Positions 9,233 to 19,079 are shown, counted from the stretch's first letter. The stretch is DNA of 64,000 nt from JBKCUI01 sp052161605 (GCA_052161605.1 CP197409.1); one strand, 5' to 3'. Made by a program: numbers and translations. The notes: generated by a model from the sequence alone, not told the origin.

Positions 9233-9499
9233 ATGGACTTGAAACCAGTCAAATCAATTCCATGGATGCCCCAATCCATCGCAGATATCAGAAAAGTTAA
9301 TCGACTGCTTGTGGGTCTATACAGCGATTGGAATTTCGAAGAGAACTTAAAAACACGTGCGTCGGCAAGACGCACGCAAGCTCGGCGACAACAATGAGAA
9401 GACAGGACTAACGACTTAGTCGTCAACGTCTTCGAATCCGCAACCGCTTATGTTTGGACTCCCAATTTCGATGACATCGATTTACCTGATGACCTCTAA
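9233..9499 (+). pseudogene. Possible small gene interrupted by an in-frame TGA
   Basis: From ATG 9233 the forward strand reads MDLKPVKSIPWMPQ, continues to an Arg/Gln-rich RRTQARRQQ, meets TGA at 9395-9397, and remains open in the same frame to TAA at 9497-9499 with a protein-like acidic tail (TPNFDDIDLPDDL). Without the TGA it would be an 87-residue protein. No family is recognised and no good ribosome binding site is present. It may be a nonsense-mutated remnant or chance. Confidence 0.25.
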
Positions 9500-9535
9500 C
9501 ACGTCATGCCGTTTCACAATAGAGCACCTTGGAAT

Positions 9536-10747
9536 CTAGCGAGCTTTGTGAGTGCGTAATTGTTCGAGCATTCCACGATAGGCATCGAGGTAATGGTCGT
9601 AGACATTGGGCACGAATCCTTGTACCAAGGGGTTGCCTTCCTTATCGAACTTTGGCTTTTGGGATTCCTCAGTCTGACGTAGAAGCTCGTCGAACTCTGC
9701 ATCGCTCATGCCATCGACATAACCTGCTTCTTGACCGGTCGGTTCCGAGTCTGGACCTTTGGACATGACTAGCATTTGTGACCGCTCAATGTCATTGTCG
9801 GTCCAACGGACCATGTGACCAAAGTGCTCGTATGGGCTAATCAGTCTTGAAACTGGGTCCATGTCGTTGACAAAGAAGACGTACTTACCATCAAGTTTCG
9901 GAGTGAGGTACGACGAGAGTTTGCTTCGAACTACTTTTGGTTGCCCAAACGTCATCATCCCAGCGATCTGATATTTAGTTTCATTCAAAAGGCGATAAGC
10001 ACAGACGACAGCTAAGCCACCACCTAAGCTGTGACCTGTTAGCCAGACTCGTTTCGTTTTATATCGCTCAAGTAACTCGATAACTTGAGAGTGCAAATCA
10101 TCGTAACCTTTTGCGAATCCACCGTGCATCGATCCCCGCTCAGTCTTCACACCAATAAAGCGAAGGTCTTGCAGAATGTCATACTCATGCCCCTCGGTTC
10201 CACGAAAAGCGACAATAGTGTCGTCGTCAGCATCGATGATATAGCCCTGCATCGATCCACCGTTAATCGACTCGGATTCCCAACCGAATTCACGAATCTT
10301 TTCTCTGGCTTGCGATGGAGGAAGGTATGCGATATCTGAAAGCTCCAGCAACAAGCTTGCGACTGGCCAGTAGGCATTCCTGTCCCGAGACGACCATTCA
10401 AGGGCGAGCAACTCTTTCGGTGTTAGTTCCTTTTGAGGAGGTGGTTCCCATTCTGTTCGATCTTCGATATCAATTCGATCTCTGGACGGATTTGAAAGCA
10501 ACCCGACAGCTATGACGATTGCAACTCCCAAGCCTCCGCCGATGCCTGATCCGAGAATCGGTTTGAAAAAATGACGAGGAATGAATCTTAAGAAGGCGAT
10601 TCCACAAATCGCACCGCATACGAGCATGCACCATAACCACTCCCCGCTGAGCATTGCTGTCAGTCCGATGCCGATGGCTCCTGCGAGAATTGCAATGGCA
10701 AACACTTTCAAGCGATTATTGGACCCAGATTGGCTTCTCGCTTTCAT
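9536..10747 (-). CDS. Membrane-anchored class 3 lipase
   Basis: A 403-residue protein with a strong AAGGAGG ribosome site 6 nt from the start. Residues about 14-85 form two or three hydrophobic segments, so it is membrane-anchored. The rest is a lipase (class 3) alpha/beta hydrolase: TIVAFRGTEG (oxyanion-loop region), the nucleophile elbow GHSLGGGLAV, then TFGQPKV and DMDPVSRL, which hold the expected acid-region motifs. A C-terminal histidine is likely in YEHFGHM or YDHYLDAYRG. It starts 28 bp after the Mrr stop in the same direction, so it may be the last gene of the defence operon, where a lipase could act as a membrane-damaging effector. An ordinary metabolic or surface role is also possible. 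A truncated paralogue lies just downstream. Confidence 0.85.
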   Translation of the reverse strand: MKARSQSGSNNRLKVFAIAILAGAIGIGLTAMLSGEWLWCMLVCGAICGIAFLRFIPRHFFKPILGSGIGGGLGVAIVIAVGLLSNPSRDRIDIEDRTEWEPPPQKELTPKELLALEWSSRDRNAYWPVASLLLELSDIAYLPPSQAREKIREFGWESESINGGSMQGYIIDADDDTIVAFRGTEGHEYDILQDLRFIGVKTERGSMHGGFAKGYDDLHSQVIELLERYKTKRVWLTGHSLGGGLAVVCAYRLLNETKYQIAGMMTFGQPKVVRSKLSSYLTPKLDGKYVFFVNDMDPVSRLISPYEHFGHMVRWTDNDIERSQMLVMSKGPDSEPTGQEAGYVDGMSDAEFDELLRQTEESQKPKFDKEGNPLVQGFVPNVYDHYLDAYRGMLEQLRTHKAR

Positions 10748-10775
10748 TTTGCCTCCTTCTCAGACAACTTTACCA

Positions 10776-11705
10776 CTATCCCTCATCCTCATCGAAGAAG
10801 TCATTGGATACCTCCTTTAGATGATACACTTTTGTTGTTGTAGTTCCAACATTGTGCTCAATCATGAAGTCCGCAAGTCTTTCACCGTCAATCAAAACGA
10901 TTTTCTTGCCGACAATTCGACCGACGAATTCATAAGCGTCTTTACTGAACTGTGATGTGGTTATGATCACTCCTTTGTTGGCTTGTACGAAATCCATGCT
11001 TCCAACAAATTGCTGCACAACAGGTCTGCCAACAGTGGTATCGGCGTATCGCTTTGCTTGAATACAAACGACATCCAGTCCAAGCTTGTCCTCTCGTATA
11101 ATTCCATCTATTCCCCCGTCACCACTCTTTCCAGTTACCGAACCATCTCCGGTTACTCCTCCGTACCCCATCGATCGAAGTAACAAGACGACAACACGCT
11201 CGAAAAAAGGTGGGCTGCACGTTTTGAGTCTCGTGAGAAGCTCCTCAGCGGTTGCTTTGTGGAGCGATTCGAAAGACGATTCAATCTGCTCAATTGGAGT
11301 GAGTGTTGCGTCGATCTCCACGTTGTTTTTGTCTTCAAGTTCGGTGGGGTCATCGGAGTCCGTTGCACCGATGAACTTCAAATACGAAGGGAACTGCTTA
11401 AGGTACTTGCAGTTGATCGAGGTGGGTGACTTTTGGAGGGTTTGAAGCCCTATCTCGGAAATGGTGACCTTACCTCTGCTTGGATTGTGGATCAGTCCAG
11501 CATTCTTTAAGTGCGACTTAGCCCAAGCGACCCGGTTCGTGAAGATTGCTTGCTGTCCGCTCGGGAGCAATTGGTGTCGTTCAGCTTCTGTAAGAGCGAA
11601 ATGAATTGCTAGACGATCCGTCAAGTCCCGGGTAGTCCAAGTTTGCTGGTCGCTCAACAGTTGCATGAACGGGAGCATGATGGTCTGGAAATCGGGTATT
11701 GCCAT
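10776..11705 (-). CDS. mrr: Mrr-type restriction endonuclease (type IV)
   Basis: A 309-residue protein with the two-domain Mrr layout. The N-terminal winged-helix Mrr_N domain (about 1-95) includes a RVAWAKSHLKNAGLI helix typical of the family. The C-terminal Mrr catalytic domain has FFERVVVLLLRSMGY, then GDGGIDGII and VVCIQAKRYA, the split D...QxK nuclease signature, and QQFVGSM. Known Mrr proteins cut DNA carrying modified bases. It begins 4 bp after the stop of the helicase gene and is cotranscribed with the defence operon. Confidence 0.93.
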   Translation of the reverse strand: MAIPDFQTIMLPFMQLLSDQQTWTTRDLTDRLAIHFALTEAERHQLLPSGQQAIFTNRVAWAKSHLKNAGLIHNPSRGKVTISEIGLQTLQKSPTSINCKYLKQFPSYLKFIGATDSDDPTELEDKNNVEIDATLTPIEQIESSFESLHKATAEELLTRLKTCSPPFFERVVVLLLRSMGYGGVTGDGSVTGKSGDGGIDGIIREDKLGLDVVCIQAKRYADTTVGRPVVQQFVGSMDFVQANKGVIITTSQFSKDAYEFVGRIVGKKIVLIDGERLADFMIEHNVGTTTTKVYHLKEVSNDFFDEDEG

Positions 11706-11709
11706 GTTA

Positions 11710-14700
11710 TCAGATGGCCTTCTCGCTTTGCGGTTCGGGATTATTTTTTGGTTGGATCGGTAATGTGCAATAGTTGATAGGGCTTAGGTCAATCATCAGC
11801 TTGCTACGTAATTCTGCAATCCTGTCGTCAGTAACATTTTTGAGTAGATGCTCCACTAACTCCGCTTGACGAGGTTGCCCAAAAGTAAGTCGATAGAGTG
11901 CCAACGTTTTGAGAAGAGAGGTTAATTTTGCTCGGTCTTTGCTGAAGGGATAAAACGGAATGATGCGTTCAATCTGATAGCTGTCGGCCTTTACGTGCCA
12001 ATAGGGAATCAACTCACACTTGCCTGTTCCTTCACGTTCGTTTTGTTCTGCGATAACAAAGAGAGCATCCCAAAGACCATGTTGGTCAATCAATTCCTTC
12101 GATAGTAGGGAGCCATACTTAGCTGCAATTTGCTGTCTTATTACCAGTCCCTTGAATCGGTTGATACGTCCTTCACGTTGTTCTAGATCGATAGGATTAG
12201 TTGGCAGATTCCAGTGGACAATCTTGCGACAGTAGGTGTGAAAATCGAGCCCCTCTTGGCCAATCGACGTTGTTGCCATTACGAATGGTCGAAATGGGGA
12301 GTTGAAGTTGTATCGAATACCCTTAATACGATTTCTGCCATCCTCCGTTTCAATCCTCTGGTTTCCAAGATCAACTGCATAGTGGCAACGCATATTCCTA
12401 CGTTTTTCACTGAGGAAGCTCTTAAGGTCATCAACCTTGATCGAGGATGTCCCAAGATTCATCGAGTCTATTACTCTTTGGAACATATCCCAGATTGTTG
12501 GTGCGTCCGGTCTCAAAACGTGGAAGAACTCATCGAGTACCGATTGAAGACAGCCGCTTTCGCAGTATTTGAGAACTCGCTTCCAATAGCTATCTTTATT
12601 CGTACTGAGCCGAACTGCTGCAATCGATTCCGGCTTGTTGAATAGAGTCAAAAATTCAGCAGCTAAATCAAATGCAAAGAGAAGTCTGTCGTAATTCGGG
12701 GCATCGAAGCACTTCCAAATGGATCTGAGCGAGCAAATCGCTGGACTGGCGATGGCGATATCTGCGAGTACCTCTGCTAAATCTGGCGGAAGGACGCCCA
12801 GACCAGCTTCGTTGGGATGTGAAAAGCAGTTTACAAACTCTTCAAAGTGCTTTTCCTTTGAACTGCTTTCTTCCTTCTTCTGACTTCCCTCTGTGGATGC
12901 TCCAAAGAAGGTTGAATCGTTGGATCGAAGTACTGTCGTCAACCAGTGGTCGAGTCCATCTCGGATCGACGGCGTACGTCGATCAAGCAAGAGAGGAGCG
13001 GCCCAGTACCAGCGATCAGATTCCCCGGTAGGCGTTCCGAATTTGTGCAACTCAGCATCTTCGATGAGTTTATTTAACTTGGCGACCAAATTCTCCCGAA
13101 TAGCTTGGAGGGAGTTGTCGCCCAGTCTTACCGAATCACAGTCGAGCAGGCCTGACAACGTTTGTGATGGATACAGCAAAGCGAAATTGGACATGTTGTT
13201 GGGAGATTCACCAGCATCGGACTTCTTTTGAGAAAACGTCAACTGCGGGATCGGGTGGCGACGTTCATTCTTACCGTGGAAGTACTTTCTTTCTTTTTGC
13301 TCTTGAGAGTCCATGGATTCAGCATGACCGATAGTTCTTCGTTCGACCTCGTATGAGATCAAAGATGAAATCATTCGTGGAACCATTAACCACGACGAAA
13401 AAATCAGTGTCTTCGAGAAGCCAGCCGCATTGCTGAAAACCCCCGTCAATGGGTAACAAGGTAGGCTTGGTGGAACCCATAGCAACAACTCACCGTTGTT
13501 TGTAGTAACCTCCTGAAGTACTTGATTGAACTTCGAGTTTTGCACGGTGTTGGTTTCGTCTTGAAATAGCAACTCGTACTTGTTTACTTCACCGTGATTG
13601 ATCCACGCACTACGGTTGAGTTCAAGCTGTCGGCGGACTTCTGGTTCATCCTTTCGATCACTAAGCTGGCTTTTGATCTTGTAGTCATCAAGGAATGAAA
13701 GCGGAAATGGTGCCGACTTACAAAACTCAACGGGAGCATGCAGTGAATGTTGACTATTGTTGCCAGTTTCGTTCAGACATCGAACGACATTGTCGGTTGC
13801 GATGAAATTTTGGATGTCACCCGCAGTTACTTGCAGCGGTTGTGTCCGCCACTTGTCTATTGTCATCGCATTGAAGTCTTCTGACACGCTGAGTCGTTCG
13901 GTTCTGCACATTACTCGCCGCAAGACTCGTTGAACTTCGTCACGGTGCATCGAATCGATATCATTGTCGTTGCTGCCAAGCTCAATAAGCTGTTTGAATA
14001 ATGATTGACGATGGTGATCATACTGAGTGATGGCTTCTTTGTCTCCGTTGAAAAGAAAGCCAAGGATGCTGCGAAACTCCTTGTAATGCTCCTCACCACT
14101 TTCCCAAGGTGCGTCACCGGTATATGCCTTGAATGGAGTTGCTGACAACAGAAGAATTCGAGCATCCTTCTTGCTGAAGATTCTTCGAGCGACTTCGGCT
14201 GCATCGGATTCAACTTCTTTCGTTACCAGTTCCTTGAAACGCTGGAATTCATCAAGAATGTAGATATCAGCATCAATGTAGTTGACGCAAACTTCCGACA
14301 GAACATCCTTCAGTTCCGTAACCAGTTGGTCTGATGCGGCTCGGAACTGACCGTGGTTCTTCAACGTAACCAATGCGGATAGATTCTTTGTAGCAGCGTA
14401 GAGCGAGATTGGTCTCTTTAGTTCCAAAGTGTCGAAAAGTGGACTTTGGGAGTATTGCAAAACTTTCTTTTTGAGTGCCGCAGTGAATGTAGAGCTACAG
14501 CAGGGCCGAAGAGGACGGCCGCACGGGGTGTCTCGCTGTGAATCGAGCTCTGTGAACCATTCACTTGGGAGTTTCTGTACTCCTGCTCGGAGAATGGCCG
14601 AGATGGATTTCCCGAACGATTTCAGTTGATCGTCTTGCATCAGCAGAGAGTAAAGGATGCGACGTTCACCCTGTTGTCCAGTGCTACTTCCCTTGTTGAA

Positions 14701-15105
14701 CGATGTCGCTGGCGTAAGTGTATTAAGACGAAGTACATTGCCGTCACTATCTTCCGGCTTAAACGCCAGATAAGAGAGTCTGCTTGCGAATCGATCATGA
14801 GATCGCTTGTCAGGAAAGATATCAAGCTTGCCGACGTTTTCTTGAGCGATTACTTGATTGGAGCAAATGTAAGTGACTTTTAGTGGGAGTTCTCCCCCGC
14901 TCACCAAACGGTCACGAATACATTGGGCAATTACTCCCTTAGCGACAATAGTCTTTCCGAGTCCTACTTCGTCAGCGACAAGCATTCGCTGTTGGCCCTT
15001 ACGAAACAGGTTGTCGTAAACAACATCTACTGTTGCACGCTGGAAATCCTTCAGAGAGTCGAGAGCACGCTGAATAAGCTCCGCAGAATTGTGTTCATCA
15101 CTCAT
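11710..15105 (-). CDS. Superfamily 2 helicase of an Azaca-like defence set
   Basis: A 1131-residue helicase. I chose the ATG at 15103-15105 because it overlaps the stop of the upstream PLD gene by four bases (ATGA) and has AAAGGA just upstream; the frame itself extends to 15153. Walker A is DEVGLGKT at residues 45-52, the DExx box reads ILDEFQRF, and motif III-like LLLSATPF follows. The C-terminal lobe has TSIGQEGLDFHTYCRK and LEQREGRINRFKG (motifs V/VI), as in SNF2-like enzymes. It is coupled to a PLD-family nuclease and a DUF6361-type protein. As I recall, this composition is that of the three-gene Azaca anti-phage system. It presumably translocates on phage DNA to deliver the nuclease. Confidence 0.8.
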   Translation of the reverse strand: MSDEHNSAELIQRALDSLKDFQRATVDVVYDNLFRKGQQRMLVADEVGLGKTIVAKGVIAQCIRDRLVSGGELPLKVTYICSNQVIAQENVGKLDIFPDKRSHDRFASRLSYLAFKPEDSDGNVLRLNTLTPATSFNKGSSTGQQGERRILYSLLMQDDQLKSFGKSISAILRAGVQKLPSEWFTELDSQRDTPCGRPLRPCCSSTFTAALKKKVLQYSQSPLFDTLELKRPISLYAATKNLSALVTLKNHGQFRAASDQLVTELKDVLSEVCVNYIDADIYILDEFQRFKELVTKEVESDAAEVARRIFSKKDARILLLSATPFKAYTGDAPWESGEEHYKEFRSILGFLFNGDKEAITQYDHHRQSLFKQLIELGSNDNDIDSMHRDEVQRVLRRVMCRTERLSVSEDFNAMTIDKWRTQPLQVTAGDIQNFIATDNVVRCLNETGNNSQHSLHAPVEFCKSAPFPLSFLDDYKIKSQLSDRKDEPEVRRQLELNRSAWINHGEVNKYELLFQDETNTVQNSKFNQVLQEVTTNNGELLLWVPPSLPCYPLTGVFSNAAGFSKTLIFSSWLMVPRMISSLISYEVERRTIGHAESMDSQEQKERKYFHGKNERRHPIPQLTFSQKKSDAGESPNNMSNFALLYPSQTLSGLLDCDSVRLGDNSLQAIRENLVAKLNKLIEDAELHKFGTPTGESDRWYWAAPLLLDRRTPSIRDGLDHWLTTVLRSNDSTFFGASTEGSQKKEESSSKEKHFEEFVNCFSHPNEAGLGVLPPDLAEVLADIAIASPAICSLRSIWKCFDAPNYDRLLFAFDLAAEFLTLFNKPESIAAVRLSTNKDSYWKRVLKYCESGCLQSVLDEFFHVLRPDAPTIWDMFQRVIDSMNLGTSSIKVDDLKSFLSEKRRNMRCHYAVDLGNQRIETEDGRNRIKGIRYNFNSPFRPFVMATTSIGQEGLDFHTYCRKIVHWNLPTNPIDLEQREGRINRFKGLVIRQQIAAKYGSLLSKELIDQHGLWDALFVIAEQNEREGTGKCELIPYWHVKADSYQIERIIPFYPFSKDRAKLTSLLKTLALYRLTFGQPRQAELVEHLLKNVTDDRIAELRSKLMIDLSPINYCTLPIQPKNNPEPQSEKAI

Positions 15106-16931
15106 CGTCCTTTCCTTTGCTTTTGAGGAACGATGGCCTTGAACGCTTCCCAAAACTCCAAAAACTCATGTGGTATGATGCGTCCGTTTTCCTGTTCGTC
15201 CGCCTCCTCACAAAGTTTACCGATAACTTCGTCGATGGCCGCTAAGCGTTGAGGGGATCGTGAAGCTGCGAGAAGTAACTGTTCAAATATAGGGGTCGAT
15301 AAATCCCATATCGAATCGCCATCCGATCCATTTCCATCGCCACGTGTGGATGTGCCAACGGGTTCTTTTTCTAAGTCGTCGGCCAACAAGAATCGTAAGT
15401 ATTCAAAGAACCGGTCACGGCTGTTGATGATGCTCTTGAGGATTCGGCCAATGCGACTTTCTGGGATACCTGCAATGTCAACTTTAATTAGGAATGCTCT
15501 GAGCCGCTCTGCTCCTTGCCAGATTTCGAATCGCAGGAATCGACTAAGGTTGCTTTCGCTGATGTTGGAAAAGATGAACTCATTGGATTTTCCTGATTCG
15601 AGAGTCACCGGATCAATCCCATCGGAATTGAATGGTGACACCCGAACAGTCAGATTTGCCCAAGTCGCTGAAGCAGGATCGATTACCAGAACTAGATCGT
15701 AGTTTTGCTGATTTTCGGATAGTACAAGTTCCGCTTTTTTGACCTCCAGAACCTTGAGCAATTCAAACTCCAGAACACGCAGTTGTTCTTCTATTATCCT
15801 GATTTCAGAATCATCGAAAGGCACATCTGGTTCATCATAGGGCTGAAAGATCCCGCCTTCATCATTCTTACCAAGCAACTCCTCTTTAAGTCGATCAAGT
15901 TGAACTGCGGCACCGGTTCCACGAAGTTCCAAGATGAACTCGACGTTGCGTTCGAACGCAGCCATCGTCGCATTTGCCGAGCCAATGAACCATTGATTGC
16001 GACTTGACTCGCCCTGAAAAACAAACAGCTTGGCATGGAGATTTTGTTGCAGCATCTCCCCCTCGCCATCCTCGCTGGATTCGAGATTTTCACCATCAAC
16101 GACGAGATCCGAGATGCAAAAGGTACTTACATCATCAAGTGAATTTGGTGGCAAACGACGAAGCTCTTCACGACGGCCCAAAAAAACCAATTCTTCAGTT
16201 ACATTCGCCTTCAACTGGGCAATCGCATCCCCGTGGACGAATGGACTGATGCAAATGGCTTTGGAACCGGTCTGAGTAACAAGTGGATTTTCGTATCCCT
16301 CGATCCCTACTGGATGAAAGAAATAGTTTTGATTGAAGCCATTTGGAGTTTTGAATTGTACTCGGCGAAGATCAGAGAGAAACTTTCGATCACCCTCGAA
16401 GCCCTCATAAGAAAGCAGGTGCTTTACGAAGTCAACCAATGGTCCATTTTTGGTTTGCCGTTCATCGCCGACTTCACCGTCCATATGAACGGCAATGTCC
16501 CAGTTACGGTCGTAGGTCAAGTTGCGGCTCAGCACAATCGTTCGATAGATGGCTGGCAGAGTGTCATGCTCGTAACGCAACACCCAAACCTTTGGATGAA
16601 ATGAGGTGTAAGCATTTTCCGGCAAGATGCCCACAACGCATGGCTCTAGTAGCCCGTACAGTCGGTTGTGCTTCTTAGGAACGTAGATCTTACCCTTTTG
16701 ATGATAGATGCGAAGCACATCAGGACATCGTTGGATAGCTTCCAGAAGCTGAACTTTCTCCCGTTCAAAACTTCCTTCCATCGTCTGCGAAAAGAACAGT
16801 GCCACGGGTATGGAAAGCAGCGTGTTCAAATCCAGTGAGTAAGTGGCAGCTACAGCTTTCGCAAGTCGATAACCGCTAGGTGGAATTAGCATCGCACCGT
16901 AATCCAAACGGTTCTTTCTAACGTCAAGCAT
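15102..16931 (-). CDS. Phospholipase D-family nuclease of an Azaca-like set
   Basis: A 609-residue protein with two PLD half-sites. The N-terminal half has FHPKVWVLRY followed by VLSRNLTYDRNWD; the middle has NLHAKLFVF followed by FIGSANATMAAFERNVEF. Each is an HxK motif followed by the S/G-x-N strand, so one chain can form a complete bilobed active site. In defence systems such domains are nucleases rather than lipases. The start overlaps the end of the DUF6361-type gene by 8 bp and the stop overlaps the helicase start, indicating translational coupling and probably a protein complex. Confidence 0.82.
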   Translation of the reverse strand: MLDVRKNRLDYGAMLIPPSGYRLAKAVAATYSLDLNTLLSIPVALFFSQTMEGSFEREKVQLLEAIQRCPDVLRIYHQKGKIYVPKKHNRLYGLLEPCVVGILPENAYTSFHPKVWVLRYEHDTLPAIYRTIVLSRNLTYDRNWDIAVHMDGEVGDERQTKNGPLVDFVKHLLSYEGFEGDRKFLSDLRRVQFKTPNGFNQNYFFHPVGIEGYENPLVTQTGSKAICISPFVHGDAIAQLKANVTEELVFLGRREELRRLPPNSLDDVSTFCISDLVVDGENLESSEDGEGEMLQQNLHAKLFVFQGESSRNQWFIGSANATMAAFERNVEFILELRGTGAAVQLDRLKEELLGKNDEGGIFQPYDEPDVPFDDSEIRIIEEQLRVLEFELLKVLEVKKAELVLSENQQNYDLVLVIDPASATWANLTVRVSPFNSDGIDPVTLESGKSNEFIFSNISESNLSRFLRFEIWQGAERLRAFLIKVDIAGIPESRIGRILKSIINSRDRFFEYLRFLLADDLEKEPVGTSTRGDGNGSDGDSIWDLSTPIFEQLLLAASRSPQRLAAIDEVIGKLCEEADEQENGRIIPHEFLEFWEAFKAIVPQKQRKGR

Positions 16932-18186
16932 CTTTACCCTCCGATGCTAAAAGCCCATTGTGGATATCTCGGATGATCGCTCTAGCTTGGAAGAGTCGAT
17001 AGTTCAGATCGCTGATGCCAATCCAATCGTTAACACTTTCCTGTGAGTTAGGTTGGAGGCGAGCACGAGATTTCTTGTTGTACCTTTCTTGATTGGCAAC
17101 CAGCTTATCGAGCTTTTCAAGAGGCAAATGGTCTCTCAGTCCATCGATCCACGCCTCTACAAACTGCACAGTATGTTTACGAACTGTACGCTGGTGCAAT
17201 TTGACTTGATCCCACAATGCACCGGTGCTCCATCTACCCCAGTCAAAGTCAGCAAGTGCCTCCATCCATCCGTCCCACTCAGAGTCAAATTCACCCTTCT
17301 TCCTTCTCGTACCATGTTGCTCTTGAAGTATGCAGTTGTACCGAATATGAGCACCGTACATCAGTTGCCAAAAATCTCTTGCGGCAAAGATGGTTTGCGT
17401 GAGTTCACTTGGCAGTTCTTGGACGAAAGAAGCCTCATCGGCCAGAGTTGTAAAATTCCAATTGTTTGGCAACTCGACAAATTGCTCCCGGAGATTGGGA
17501 TCAAGAAGAGCTTGCCCTAATAGGCTCTGTGGGACTTTCGCTGAGATCTGATTCGACAAGAAAGTTGCTTCGTCCACTGTGAGGTTTAGTGATAGTTTAT
17601 CAATCCAGTCAGCATCGTAAGCGGGACAGATAATGCCCTCATTGCCATGCTCAGAGGCATCGGGGTCATCCCCTTTTGATTTGTCAGTACCCTTCACCAA
17701 CTCCAAAAGAGATTGATCTGGGTTAGCGTACTTCCGGCAGAACGCTTGCAGAGACAGTTCAGTGCGAATCAATCCAAACTGTCGAATTCCCACCCAGTAA
17801 GCAGACGAGGGCTTCCGTTGAACTTCGCCCTGCTTGTTGTAGAAACGCTCACCAATAATTCCATCTTGAGGATCATCGGCATGATTTTCGACCAGAGCTT
17901 CCATGCAAAGGTTTTCTTGATCGTTCAGATAGTCGGCAAGTCGTTGGCGGCGTCGCTTGTTGGCAGGTAGTTTTTCGTAGTCCTTAAAGATGCGTGGGAC
18001 AGTGACAAAATACTTGGCACGTGTCTGAATGGTTGAAATGCCGGGAAACAAAGAATCAGAAAACGAATCTCGGATGACACCAATGCCAAGCTCATCAATC
18101 ACACCGGGGGTAGAGAGTAAGTCGATAACCGACTTCACCTTCTCTCGATGTTCTGATGAGAAATCGACCCAACCAATTGCAGACAT
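16924..18186 (-). CDS. DUF6361-family protein of an Azaca-like set
   Basis: A 420-residue protein beginning SAIGWVDFSSEHREKVKSVID and containing LFPGISTIQTRAKYF, which I recognise as the DUF6361 pattern. No catalytic motif is obvious; the rest is helical and rich in aromatic residues. Its ATG shares one base with the upstream HNH stop (TGATG), and its stop lies within the PLD start, so it is tightly coupled on both sides. Its likely role is a regulatory or recognition subunit of the PLD-helicase complex. The family name is from memory; the function is unknown. Confidence 0.72.
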   Translation of the reverse strand: MSAIGWVDFSSEHREKVKSVIDLLSTPGVIDELGIGVIRDSFSDSLFPGISTIQTRAKYFVTVPRIFKDYEKLPANKRRRQRLADYLNDQENLCMEALVENHADDPQDGIIGERFYNKQGEVQRKPSSAYWVGIRQFGLIRTELSLQAFCRKYANPDQSLLELVKGTDKSKGDDPDASEHGNEGIICPAYDADWIDKLSLNLTVDEATFLSNQISAKVPQSLLGQALLDPNLREQFVELPNNWNFTTLADEASFVQELPSELTQTIFAARDFWQLMYGAHIRYNCILQEQHGTRRKKGEFDSEWDGWMEALADFDWGRWSTGALWDQVKLHQRTVRKHTVQFVEAWIDGLRDHLPLEKLDKLVANQERYNKKSRARLQPNSQESVNDWIGISDLNYRLFQARAIIRDIHNGLLASEGKDA

Positions 18187-19019
18187 CAGCTATCTCCTTT
18201 CGTCTGAAACCACTCCCAACGCTTTTTCAAGGCAGCAGTTTGCGGGCGAAATTCAATCTTTGCAGGAACTCGAATTGTTATCCCACTCAGATAGTCGTAG
18301 GAGGAGCCTTTCAAGCATGATGCAATCTCAACCATGAGTGTCTCAGGATGGATGCCGATCAAGTGGCGATCAAAAAGTGTGTGAATATCAGCACGTAGGA
18401 GCAGCCCATTTTGTGGTTCGCTTGATTCGACAATCCAGTGTGGTTCGATGTGAGCCGCTTCAAGTGCATCCACGACATCACAATCCGTGATTGAACACCT
18501 ACCCGCATATGCATCGACAAGAGTTGCTCGAAAATCGCTTTGCCCGAGCCTCTGCCTAACCTCTCTGAGAACTCGCTCAAGTTCCAACACTGAGTCGGGC
18601 AGTTTTGTGCCACGCACAAATTCAGTGACGTTTCCCGCTAAACTTCTTATCTCCTCAAACTGTTCCTCAGTTATCCGCTTGCCCCATTGTCCAAGCTTGA
18701 TTGACAGTTCCGAGAGTAGAATCGGTTTTTCATAGAGCGTTGATTTCTCAACAAGGTAAACGAATTGAACCCTTGGGTAGGCACTGCGGTCGGCATCCGT
18801 TGGCTTGACCTTTTCGGAAATATCAAAATGACCAAATGCCACGCCATCTCGTGAAACGACAATAACATCAGCGTTTTTTGAAGAGGTGTAACGATATCTT
18901 CCTTGCTCCGACTCGAAGATTCCATTTGAGATGTACTTTTCAAGATCGATGCGGTCTGGGAAACCGAGTTCCGTTTTGTCTGGGTTTCCAAAGATCCAAA
19001 TTTCTCGTTCGTCGATCAC
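18186..19019 (-). CDS. HNH endonuclease-type protein coupled to the Azaca-like genes
   Basis: A 277-residue protein starting at GTG (MIDEREIWIFGN). The N-terminal half (about 1-150) is of unknown fold. The C-terminal half has the HNH nuclease layout: GRCSITDCDVVDALEAAHI (zinc-type cysteines, then the first catalytic His region), then NGLLLRADIHTLFDRHLI (the Asn and second His). This is the arrangement of HNH_2-type restriction nucleases. It is joined to the DUF6361-type gene by a one-base TGA/ATG overlap and separated from herA by 60 bp, so it belongs with the downstream genes more than with the SIR2-HerA pair. It could be an extra nuclease or a DNA-recognition module. Confidence 0.82.
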   Translation of the reverse strand: MIDEREIWIFGNPDKTELGFPDRIDLEKYISNGIFESEQGRYRYTSSKNADVIVVSRDGVAFGHFDISEKVKPTDADRSAYPRVQFVYLVEKSTLYEKPILLSELSIKLGQWGKRITEEQFEEIRSLAGNVTEFVRGTKLPDSVLELERVLREVRQRLGQSDFRATLVDAYAGRCSITDCDVVDALEAAHIEPHWIVESSEPQNGLLLRADIHTLFDRHLIGIHPETLMVEIASCLKGSSYDYLSGITIRVPAKIEFRPQTAALKKRWEWFQTKGDS

Positions 19020-19079
19020 GTTTGCACCAATCTTGAAAACGTTCTTTCTGTACGGAAACCATCACCGTAGAGCATTCGA

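Noticed and set aside
9395..9397. Selenocysteine codon in the small frame at 9233
   Set aside because: No hairpin of SECIS type was seen after the TGA and the family is unknown; a nonsense mutation or chance frame is simpler.
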